A stretch of DNA of 9,037 nt from JAAYCI01 sp964370295 (GTDB taxonomy: Bacteria > Bacillota > Clostridia > Oscillospirales > Ruminococcaceae), in NCBI GenBank assembly GCA_964370295.1, contig CAYJIR010000056.1:1-9037 (forward strand). The letters run 5' to 3'. This document shows, piece by piece, positions 1 to 5,688 of the stretch. Both the position numbers and the translations under genes were made by a program. Within the stretch, counting starts at the first letter, position 1; each line of letters opens with the position of its first letter. The notes under the pieces were generated by a model. That model saw only the letters and a program-made list of their open reading frames with translations. It did not search any database and had not been told where the DNA came from.

Positions 1-217
1 GTTTTTTCGGGCCATTGCCCACACGGCCAACCACGCTGCCAAGGCCGTCGATGTATACTTCATCAAAACCGGCCTCTTTGCATAGTTCCACAATGAGCTT
101 GCAGCGCTCTTCCTCACGGCCCGAGAAACCGGGAACCTGCACCATTTTGCTCAGTAGCTCTGCTGTGTAATCGCGATACTTTTCGCTGAGTTCTTTGATT
201 TTTTCGGTTGGGATCAT
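1..217 (-). CDS. ygeY: M20-family metallohydrolase, YgeY-like (N-terminal 72 residues, continues past window edge)
   Basis: The reading frame opens with ATG at 217 and stays open to the window edge, so only the N-terminus is visible. A ribosome binding site AGAGG (228-232) sits about 10 bases upstream. The peptide begins MIPTEKIKELSEKYRDY, followed by a KMVQVPGFSGREEER segment and then GFDEVYIDGLGSVVGRVGNGP. From memory this pattern matches the start of E. coli YgeY and related M20 peptidases/deacylases: a helix, a 'MV.IPS.S..E' turn, then a 'GFD.V.ID.xGNVLG..G.GP' strand just before the first metal ligands. Those metal-binding residues lie outside the window and cannot be checked. It follows the PreA-like gene by 31 bases on the same strand, so it is probably the third gene of that operon. 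YgeY-type proteins are dinuclear-metal hydrolases of C-N bonds; in the yge purine-catabolic context they are placed downstream of ureido-compound formation. The exact reaction is not known from this fragment. Other M20 members, such as ArgE- or DapE-like enzymes, remain possible. Confidence 0.72.
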   Translation of the reverse strand, partial: MIPTEKIKELSEKYRDYTAELLSKMVQVPGFSGREEERCKLIVELCKEAGFDEVYIDGLGSVVGRVGNGPKK

Positions 218-248
218 GATAACAAAACCTCTTTCCTTTATATATATG

Positions 249-1340
249 TTATTTAGGCAATACATTTGTAATGGCGTGAACGGGACAGCGCGTTTCGCAC
301 AAACCGCAGCCAAAACACTTCTTTGTGTCTACTACTGGTTTCTTGTCTTTTGCCTCTAAAGCAAAATAGGGGCAGTTTGTGTAACAAATGCCACAACCTG
401 TGCATTTGTCCAAATCAATTTCCGGAAAACTTGGCTCTGTGGGTGCCACAGATAAGGTTAAGCCGGTATTTTTCACATCCTCTACACTGCTAAAACCATA
501 TTTCTGCAATGCGAGGGGTAAATCAGCAAGCATTTTGCTGTATTGTGTACGTCCGCGAAGCATCGCCCAAGACAGCATCTGTACGGCGTCTGCACCGGCG
601 AGTAAGAACTCGATGATGTCGTCGGCACTGGCCACGCCACCGCTTGCAATGACACTCAAATCAGGAAATGCTTCCTTGATCATGTGCACATAGGCCAAGG
701 CCAAAGGTTTGATGCTCGGGCCCGATGTCCACACATAGCCCGTGGGAATTCCGATGAGTGGACGGCGGTTTGGAATGTCAATAACCATGTTTGGTCCAAG
801 CGATGTAACAGCCACAACGCCCTTAGCACCACCGTTTCGGCAGGCTTCGGCAAAACCGACCGGATCTGAAATGCTGGCATTCATCTTCACCCAAACCGGT
901 TTATCTGTTAGTGAACATAGGGTTTCGGTGATGGCTTGCACCTCATCGAAATTTTTCCCTACATAGCGCGGAATATACTCATAGGCATCCGCCAAAGGCT
1001 CCAAACGGGGAATCAGCTGTTTCATGTCCGCTTGGTCGTAACCCACACTGGCAAAAACGGGAATGTCACTTTTTTTGCGCAAGTTTGGCAGGAATTCATT
1101 TACCCAAATATCTGAGTGATGCTCGCTCCATGCTTCCGAATTATAAATGGTGGTTTTGTCGCCCGCAATGCAGGGTCTACCCACTTCGGCGCCTTCGGGT
1201 GCAATGGTTTTGGTTACAATACCACCAATACCCTGCTCCGCTAGAAATATCATGCGTTCGTCGTCACCGCTCAAAGGGCCAGAACCCGGAAGCAAAGGAT
1301 TTTTGAGGGTTAAACCCGCAAATTTGGTTGAGAGATCCAT
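249..1340 (-). CDS. PreA-like dihydroorotate/dihydropyrimidine dehydrogenase-family flavoprotein with two C-terminal [4Fe-4S] clusters
   Basis: 363 residues. Residues 1-300 form a dihydroorotate-dehydrogenase-type FMN barrel: KTI at 44-46, VKMNAS at 151-156 (flavin-contacting Lys), TSLGPN at 179-184, SGPSIKP at 206-212, and the FMN-phosphate segment ASGGVASADD at 232-241. Residues 305-363 form a 2x[4Fe-4S] ferredoxin domain with Cys 313/316/319/323 and 342/345/348/352, each set CxxCxxCxxxCP. This order is that of PreA, the catalytic subunit of NAD-dependent dihydropyrimidine dehydrogenase. The family's catalytic loop N-x-S-C-P, expected near residues 120-128, is replaced by AYEYIPRYVG, with no Cys or Asn at the usual place. 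Standard pyrimidine reduction or oxidation is therefore doubtful. It could act on another substrate or as an electron-transfer flavoprotein. No PreT-like NAD(P)H partner is visible here. The start is ATG at 1340, preceded by GGGAGG that overlaps the stop region of the upstream carbamoyltransferase gene (12-base gap), which suggests coupled translation. Confidence 0.85.
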   Translation of the reverse strand: MDLSTKFAGLTLKNPLLPGSGPLSGDDERMIFLAEQGIGGIVTKTIAPEGAEVGRPCIAGDKTTIYNSEAWSEHHSDIWVNEFLPNLRKKSDIPVFASVGYDQADMKQLIPRLEPLADAYEYIPRYVGKNFDEVQAITETLCSLTDKPVWVKMNASISDPVGFAEACRNGGAKGVVAVTSLGPNMVIDIPNRRPLIGIPTGYVWTSGPSIKPLALAYVHMIKEAFPDLSVIASGGVASADDIIEFLLAGADAVQMLSWAMLRGRTQYSKMLADLPLALQKYGFSSVEDVKNTGLTLSVAPTEPSFPEIDLDKCTGCGICYTNCPYFALEAKDKKPVVDTKKCFGCGLCETRCPVHAITNVLPK

Positions 1341-1352
1341 ATCCTGCCTCCC

Positions 1353-2381
1353 TTAGCTTTTCCCGCCCATAGTCAAATCCATTACGGCTTTAACGGTGTG
1401 CAAGCGGTTTTCAGCTTCTTGGTAAATAATAGATTTTGGACCATCGATGACGGAATCTTCCACCTCATTCACGCGGTCAGCCGGCAAGGCATGCATGTAA
1501 ATGGCATTATCCTTGGTGGTATCCATCAGTGCCTGTGTGCACTTCCAGCTCTTATTCTTTGCCAAAATAGCCAATTCTTCTTCGGTCAATGTGGTGTTGC
1601 CTTCACGACCTTCTGTCGGTTTTGTGCTGTCGGCATACCAACTGCCCCAGTTTTTCGGAATCACTACATCGGCATCACGGAAAGCCTCTTCAATGTCGTG
1701 GCTGATGCGGAAGGTACCACCGGCGGTTAAAGCGTTTTCCTTGGCTTGCTCAATTACCCATGGTGGCATCTCATAGCCTTCTGGATAGGCAAGTGTAACA
1801 TCCATGCCATAACGCGGGAACAACAGGGCTTGTGTAAGCGGCACACTGATGGGTTTTTTATGGGTAGTAGCATAGGTCCACACGATGCTTACTTTCAAAC
1901 GCCCCACGTTGGTGCGGCCGAAATGCTCTTCAATGGTCATGAGATCGGCAAGGCCCTGCATGGGATGATACAAATCACATTGCATGTTCAAAACCGGAAC
2001 GCGAGACCACTCTGCCATTTCACGGATAAACTTGTTTCCGGTTTCCCAGCCACAATGACGGCAGGCAATGCCGTGACCATAGCTCGATAAAATCAAAGCT
2101 GTGTCTTTGGCGTTATCACCGTGTTGAATTTGCATTTTGGAGGCGTCCAAGAAATGTGCGTGACCACCCAGCTGTGTCATAGCAGCCTCGGTGGAGTTGC
2201 GGGTGCGGGTGCTCTCGTCAAAGAACATCATAAATAGGGTCTCGTCCCGCAGGCAGGCATGGGGAATACGGCGTCCGAACTTGAGCTTTAAATCGTAGGC
2301 TGTGTCCAGCACAGTGTCCAGCTCCTGTTTGCTCCATTCCTGTAATGTGATAAAATGCTTTCCGCGTAGAGATGTGACCAT
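1353..2381 (-). CDS. ygeW: Carbamoyltransferase of the YgeW-like / knotted (OTCase-superfamily) type
   Basis: 342 residues from ATG at 2381. The superfamily motifs are present: STRTR at 57-61 (carbamoyl-phosphate binding), CDLYHPMQGLADL at 135-146 with the HPxQ element, and HALPADR at 297-303 in place of the HCLP of ornithine carbamoyltransferase. The segment WTYATTHKKPISVP (168-181) resembles the WAYSPSYGKPLSVP stretch I recall from E. coli YgeW, and the extended loop is typical of knotted carbamoyltransferases. YgeW-type enzymes are thought to handle ureido compounds, possibly splitting them with phosphate to carbamoyl phosphate, which can yield ATP through carbamate kinase. The loss of the HCLP cysteine argues against ornithine as substrate. 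This is the first gene of the leftward operon, ahead of the PreA-like and YgeY-like genes. Start choice: ATG 2381 has CGGAG at 2390-2394 eight bases upstream; an in-frame GTG at 2390 with AAGGA at 2397-2401 is the alternative. The gene symbol is by resemblance only. Confidence 0.82.
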   Translation of the reverse strand: MVTSLRGKHFITLQEWSKQELDTVLDTAYDLKLKFGRRIPHACLRDETLFMMFFDESTRTRNSTEAAMTQLGGHAHFLDASKMQIQHGDNAKDTALILSSYGHGIACRHCGWETGNKFIREMAEWSRVPVLNMQCDLYHPMQGLADLMTIEEHFGRTNVGRLKVSIVWTYATTHKKPISVPLTQALLFPRYGMDVTLAYPEGYEMPPWVIEQAKENALTAGGTFRISHDIEEAFRDADVVIPKNWGSWYADSTKPTEGREGNTTLTEEELAILAKNKSWKCTQALMDTTKDNAIYMHALPADRVNEVEDSVIDGPKSIIYQEAENRLHTVKAVMDLTMGGKS

Positions 2382-2443
2382 TTTTTTCACTCCGTTTCCT
2401 TAATATTGTATGTTTAAGCGTATTGACTTGCATTCTTTGAAAA

Positions 2444-2458
2444 ACTGACTAACTAATC
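2444..2458. promoter_or_regulatory. Possible degenerate TetR-type operator at the carbamoyltransferase promoter
   Basis: The sequence ACTGACTAACTAATC begins 7 bases downstream of the leftward -10 box, that is over the expected transcription start. It shares ACTGA and TAATC, at matching spacing, with the large palindrome at 3507-3538 (about 14 of 22 positions across the aligned stretch). The AT-rich context makes chance similarity possible. The equivalent placement relative to the promoter is the main argument. Confidence 0.3.
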
Positions 2459-2465
2459 TAAAACT

Positions 2466-2494
2466 AGAATATCACAGGATGAAATTTTTGTCAA
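2466..2494 (-). promoter_or_regulatory. Sigma-70/SigA promoter for the leftward carbamoyltransferase operon
   Basis: Read on the minus strand, TTGACA (2489-2494) is followed after exactly 17 bases by TATTCT (2466-2471). A TG one base upstream of the -10 gives an extended -10. Transcription should start near 2459, leaving a leader of about 78 bases before the ATG at 2381. Confidence 0.82.
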
Positions 2495-2688
2495 TGAAAA
2501 GTTGAAGATGAAAACAAGAGAAATATTACGTTCAGACAAGCAACACAATAGATGTTTGAAAAATATTTCAAAAACACAAAACGGATAATTCGAAAGCAAT
2601 CACCTATTATTTAAAAAACCATAACCTATGCACCAACACTGCTTAAAAAAGAATGGATATTTAAAAAATTGTATTTTATAAATTACGC
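2495..2688. other. AT-rich divergent intergenic region with one small dyad
   Basis: The full gap between the divergent carbamoyltransferase and TetR genes runs 2382-2774. Its left part holds the leftward promoter and leader, and its right part the TetR promoter and leader. The middle is strongly AT-rich with no credible coding frame. The only clear structure is a perfect dyad, TTTGAAA-AATA-TTTCAAA (2555-2572). It could be a regulator site but is also the sort of repeat that AT-rich sequence yields by chance. Confidence 0.55.
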
Positions 2689-2708
2689 TGGAAATATGAT
2701 GTTCGGTT

Positions 2709-2717
2709 TGCTATACT
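2709..2717 (+). promoter_or_regulatory. Extended -10 promoter for the TetR-family gene
   Basis: TGCTATACT gives an extended -10 (TGn plus TATACT at 2712-2717). The best -35 candidate, TGGAAA at 2689-2694, is weak (4 of 6), which suits an extended -10 promoter. It leaves a leader of about 50 bases, with AAAGGGA (2761-2767) serving the ATG at 2775. Confidence 0.6.
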
Positions 2718-2774
2718 ATATTAGGAAATTAATTACTCTTCAAACTAAATTATATAGACAAAAGGGAAAATACC

Positions 2775-3353
2775 ATGAAAAATAATGATGCTAAGAAAAA
2801 TATATTGGAAGCCACCTTAAGAGTTGTTGATAAGCATACTATCAACGGAACCAGAATGCACCTGATTGCACAAGAAGCCGGAGTGGCACAATCCACATTG
2901 CATTATTACTATAAGACCAAAAGAGAGCTGTTGGTTTCCCTGTTGCAGATGGTGCAAGAGGACTTTATAGCAAAACGTAGCACCTTGTTTGCCGGCGCAA
3001 AGCAAAGTTTAGACGAACAAATCAACTGCTATTTTAGCCAAAAAAAAGATATTATACACAATGAAAAACGCTATGACCATGCTCAATTCGAATTTTGGTG
3101 CCAGGGACAAATAGACCCTGTCATCAACAATAAATTTTTTGAGTTTTATGTTGTATGGAGGGACGGTATTTCACGAACTATCACAAAATATGCACCACAA
3201 ATTCCAGCGCACAAGGTGCGAATGGCTTCCCATGTTATGGTCTCGATGATGATGGGAGCCTCCATGCAATATCTTAATGCCGAAGCCTCTTTTGATTTGG
3301 ACGAATATTTTGAGGCCTGCCTTTCAATGGTGTTGTTTTATTTGGACGAGTAA
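2775..3353 (+). CDS. TetR/AcrR-family transcriptional regulator
   Basis: 192 residues, the usual TetR-family length. Residues 5-53 form the conserved DNA-binding domain: helix ILEATLRVVDKH, then the helix-turn-helix RMHLIAQEAGVAQSTLHYYY (28-47) ending in the typical YYYKTKRELL. The C-terminal ligand/dimer domain (55-192) is divergent, as expected, and does not reveal the effector. The ATG at 2775 has AAAGGGA about 7 bases upstream. It lies between two operons: the leftward carbamoyltransferase operon, whose promoter has a degenerate site, and the rightward deaminase/UroD-like operon, whose promoter is overlapped by a long palindrome of TetR-operator form. It is the best candidate for the repressor of the rightward operon and perhaps of both. 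The binding assignment is inference from position and symmetry. Confidence 0.88.
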   Translation: MKNNDAKKNILEATLRVVDKHTINGTRMHLIAQEAGVAQSTLHYYYKTKRELLVSLLQMVQEDFIAKRSTLFAGAKQSLDEQINCYFSQKKDIIHNEKRYDHAQFEFWCQGQIDPVINNKFFEFYVVWRDGISRTITKYAPQIPAHKVRMASHVMVSMMMGASMQYLNAEASFDLDEYFEACLSMVLFYLDE

Positions 3354-3405
3354 GCATAATGTAAAACATACAAATGGGCAATATCTAATTTTTTAGTTAT
3401 TCGTG

Positions 3406-3426
3406 TTTCGCACAATTTGTGCGAAA
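3406..3426. repeat. Perfect inverted repeat downstream of the TetR gene
   Basis: TTTCGCACAA and TTGTGCGAAA are perfect 10-base arms separated by one base. It lies 52 bases after the TetR stop codon and 48 bases before the -35 of the next promoter. No T-run follows directly on either strand (a T6 run occurs about 25 bases further on), so a simple intrinsic terminator is not convincing. An operator or an atypical terminator are both possible. Confidence 0.55.
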
Positions 3427-3473
3427 ACCTTCCCCAAACTTGGTGTTTTTTAGATGAATACACGAAAACAGCA

Positions 3474-3502
3474 TTGACAATGCAAAACAAAAGAAGTATA
3501 AT
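3474..3502 (+). promoter_or_regulatory. Fully consensus SigA promoter of the deaminase/UroD-like operon
   Basis: TTGACA (3474-3479), a 17-base spacer, and TATAAT (3497-3502): a perfect match to consensus in both boxes and spacing. Such a strong promoter normally needs tight repression, which agrees with the palindrome that begins 5 bases after the -10 box. Confidence 0.93.
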
Positions 3503-3506
3503 ATCT

Positions 3507-3538
3507 AATATACTGATTGCTTAATCAATCAGTATATT
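3507..3538. promoter_or_regulatory. 32-bp operator-like palindrome over the transcription start
   Basis: The arms AATATACTGATTG (3507-3519) and CAATCAGTATATT (3526-3538) are perfect inverted repeats around CTTAAT. Counting the central TTAA, only one of 16 base pairs of the dyad is mismatched. It begins 5 bases after the -10 hexamer and so covers the start site near +1 to +30, an ideal place for repression. Length and symmetry are typical of TetR-family operators, and a TetR gene lies just upstream. As RNA it would also form a 5'-end hairpin, which might protect the transcript. Confidence 0.85.
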
Positions 3539-3600
3539 TTCAAAGACACGAATAGCCGAGATTTAGAACGATTGCAGTCTCAAGAAAGAGGAAGATGACT

Positions 3601-4110
3601 ATGCAAGAACAAGCAACAAAAGAGCTTACGGCAAAAGAATTAACTTATTTCGAGAAAGCTATCGAAATGGCCGAAACGGCGTTGAGCGAGGGAGACGATG
3701 GATTTGCAACTGTTTTAGTGGGTCCTTCTGGTGAAATTCTTTTGGCAGAGGCCAACCGGGCCGGCAGCAACAAAAACCCCTTAAGTCACGACACGATTTT
3801 GGTTGTAGATAAGGCCATTAAAACCTATGACAAAGAGTTTTTAAGTGGTTGCACGCTTTACTGTGTGCTGGAGCCATGTGTGATGTGCACAACAGCCGCT
3901 TTTTGGGCTGGAATTCCCCACATAAAATTTGCCATGGCTGAATCCGAGTTGGGTGATATCTTACCCGGATCACTGGAAATTTCAAGCCGTGAGTTTGTAA
4001 AGCGTAGCCCTGTTCCAATGACGAGTGAAGGCCCCTATCCACAGCTTACCGGTGCCTATACAGTTGTTAGGAAATGGGTAAAAAAATTGGGCATTGAACT
4101 GGATGATTAA
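3601..4110 (+). CDS. Cytidine/guanine-deaminase-fold protein with altered active-site motif
   Basis: 169 residues from ATG at 3601. The fold is that of the cytidine-deaminase superfamily (nucleoside/guanine/tRNA adenosine deaminases): an N-terminal helix (15-30), the strand GFATVLVGPSGEILLAEANR (34-53), the first zinc motif region at 60-72, and the second motif LEPCVMCTTAAFWAGI (90-105) with Cys93 and Cys96. The first motif reads SHDTILVVDKA: His63 is kept, but the proton-shuttling Glu of H-A-E is replaced by Thr65, with Asp64 between. Zinc binding (His63, Cys93, Cys96) could persist, yet classical deamination is unlikely unless another acid substitutes. It could be a non-catalytic partner, a binding protein, or an enzyme with a different reaction. 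Start choice: GAGG at 3588-3591 is 9 bases from ATG 3601 but only 3 from the in-frame ATG at 3595. It is the first gene of an operon with the UroD-like gene, 38 bases downstream. Confidence 0.82.
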   Translation: MQEQATKELTAKELTYFEKAIEMAETALSEGDDGFATVLVGPSGEILLAEANRAGSNKNPLSHDTILVVDKAIKTYDKEFLSGCTLYCVLEPCVMCTTAAFWAGIPHIKFAMAESELGDILPGSLEISSREFVKRSPVPMTSEGPYPQLTGAYTVVRKWVKKLGIELDD

Positions 4111-4148
4111 GACATAACACTTGAGTTTATGAAAGGCGGACAAACACT

Positions 4149-5498
4149 ATGACAGGAAAAGACCTCATTATTAAAACCTACCAGCATGAAGAAACACCAC
4201 GTGCACCTTGGGTGCCGTTTGCAGGTATCCACGCAGGGTTCTTAAAAGGTTATACGGCCACTGAATTTTTAAAAAATGAAGACATTATGTATGAATGTCT
4301 CATGGAAGTTAACCGTCTCTATATGCCGGATGGCCAGCCGGTTGCCTTTGATTTGCAACTAGAAGCGGAAATTTTGGGTTGTGATTTAATTTGGGCCGAC
4401 AATAACCCTCCCAGTGTTTGTTCGCATCCACTGGCACAAACGGATGAGATTCCCACCAAAATTCCGGAGAAAACCGATGGCAGGCTTCCCATTGTGCTAA
4501 ATGCAACACGCCGCCTTCAAGAATCTGTGGGAGACACCACTGCAGTTTTCGGCCTATTTTGTGGGCCTTTGACATTGGCTTCACATTTGCGTGGCACAAA
4601 ATTGTATGTCAACATGAAGAAAAAGCCGGAATATGTAAAGGCTCTCATGGACTATGTAACCGAAATTTCCCTGCGTATGGTGGATTATTACGTGGAAGCC
4701 GGGGCGGATTTAATTTGCCCGGTAGACCCGGTTATCTCTCAAATTTCGCCACTTCATTTTGAAGAGCACATGCTAGAACCTTATACGCGCCTATTTGACT
4801 ATATTCGCGAAAAAGGGAAGTTGTCCTCCTTCTTTGTTTGCGGAAATGCAATTGCCAATTTGGACGTCATGTGTAAAAGTGGCCCGGATGGAATATCGGT
4901 GGATGAGAACATTCCCATGACAGAGGCCAAAGCCATTGTAGACAAACACAATGTCACCATTGGGGGAAATATCCCGCTTACCACCACGATGTTGTTTGGC
5001 TCTCAACAAGACAACATGAAATATGTGCTGGATATGCTGGACAGCTTGAAAAATCACCACAATTTGGTGATTGCCCCTGGCTGTGATATGCCTTATGAGA
5101 CACCGATTGAAAACACCATTGCTGTGGCACAAGTGGTGCAAAACCCAGAACAATATCGTTCTTTACTGGAAAACTACCAAGCAGAGGATTTGGGTGCCGA
5201 TGTTGTTTTGCCGGATTACAAAAACTTGGAGCGCCCCTTTGTGGAGGCTTTCACGCTTGATTCCATCTCTTGTGCCGCGTGCACCTATATTTGGGCGGCC
5301 ACTTGTGACATGAAGGAAAAATTCGGAGATGCCATTGACATCATCGAATATAAATATTCAACACGTGAGGGAATTGCACAGGCGAAGGCAATGGCCGTGA
5401 AAAACCTTCCCAGCATTTACTTAAATGGCGAGTTACTATATTCTTCTATCATTCCCGATGCCGATGAATTCGAAGCGAAAATTCGAGCATTGCTGTAA
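4149..5498 (+). CDS. UroD/MtaA-MtbA-family methyltransferase-fold protein fused to a C-terminal thioredoxin-like domain
   Basis: 449 residues, about 90-100 longer than typical family members. Residues 1-345 fit the uroporphyrinogen decarboxylase/cobalamin-methyltransferase barrel: an N-terminal 'R.PW.P' segment (18-23), VFGLFCGPLTLASHLRGT (133-150), GADLICPVDPVISQISP (185-201), SGPDGISVDENIPMTEA (244-260), TIGGNIP (270-276) and LVIAPGCDMPYETPIEN (306-322). MtaA/MtbA proteins move methyl groups between a corrinoid protein and a thiol cofactor using zinc held by H-x-C and a distant Cys. Here Cys231 and Cys312 remain, but the His position is Phe229 (FVCGN). Residues about 363-449 look like a thioredoxin fold: SCAAC with a CxxC at 375-378 and a cis-proline-like NLPSIYLNGE around Pro421. 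The fusion suggests a redox or thiol-carrier role linked to methyl transfer. SD AGGCGGA at 4134-4140 lies 8 bases before ATG 4149. A terminator follows. A corrinoid protein in the same window (8060-8701) is a plausible partner. Confidence 0.83.
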   Translation: MTGKDLIIKTYQHEETPRAPWVPFAGIHAGFLKGYTATEFLKNEDIMYECLMEVNRLYMPDGQPVAFDLQLEAEILGCDLIWADNNPPSVCSHPLAQTDEIPTKIPEKTDGRLPIVLNATRRLQESVGDTTAVFGLFCGPLTLASHLRGTKLYVNMKKKPEYVKALMDYVTEISLRMVDYYVEAGADLICPVDPVISQISPLHFEEHMLEPYTRLFDYIREKGKLSSFFVCGNAIANLDVMCKSGPDGISVDENIPMTEAKAIVDKHNVTIGGNIPLTTTMLFGSQQDNMKYVLDMLDSLKNHHNLVIAPGCDMPYETPIENTIAVAQVVQNPEQYRSLLENYQAEDLGADVVLPDYKNLERPFVEAFTLDSISCAACTYIWAATCDMKEKFGDAIDIIEYKYSTREGIAQAKAMAVKNLPSIYLNGELLYSSIIPDADEFEAKIRALL

Positions 5499-5513
5499 CG
5501 GTTACAAATAAAC

Positions 5514-5549
5514 GCCGGTGTGGAAAAGCGCAAGCGAAACCACACCGGC
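5514..5549 (+). terminator. Hairpin terminator after the UroD-like gene
   Basis: GCCGGTGTGG (5514-5523) and CCACACCGGC (5540-5549) form a perfect GC-rich 10-bp stem with a 16-base loop, starting 15 bases after the stop codon. The following ATTTGCTTGCAATTATTT is T-rich but not a clean T-run. Termination of the deaminase/UroD-like operon here is likely. Confidence 0.75.
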
Positions 5550-5606
5550 ATTTGCTTGCAATTATTTAAAACCATTGTGGCTATGCCATCATCCCAGTTT
5601 TTCTCC

Positions 5607-5635
5607 TTGACACGAGCGGTGGAATACCCTATTCT
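5607..5635 (+). promoter_or_regulatory. SigA promoter for the GntR gene
   Basis: TTGACA (5607-5612), a 17-base spacer, and TATTCT (5630-5635). Directly after the -10 lies TTTTAGTTAGGTTTATAA (from 5635), which resembles stretches downstream of the -10 boxes at the permease and carbamoyltransferase promoters and may be a regulator site. The leader is about 50 bases to ATG 5689, with AGGAG 7 bases before the start. Confidence 0.82.
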
Positions 5636-5688
5636 TTTAGTTAGGTTTATAAAATGAAAAGGAATGAAAGACACATAGGAGAATTGGC

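Noticed and set aside
292..302. GTTTCGCACAA matching one arm of the 3406-3426 dyad
   Set aside because: It lies in the sequence coding for the second ferredoxin motif of the PreA-like gene, without the second arm, so it is best taken as chance.
1398..2090. Several plus-strand open frames of 91-114 codons opposite the carbamoyltransferase
   Set aside because: They overlap a gene with clear family motifs, have no promoter or ribosome site, and show no recognisable protein pattern.
2555..2572. TTTGAAA/TTTCAAA dyad as a firm regulator site
   Set aside because: It is made almost entirely of A and T in a very AT-rich spacer and is not placed at either promoter, so chance is likely.
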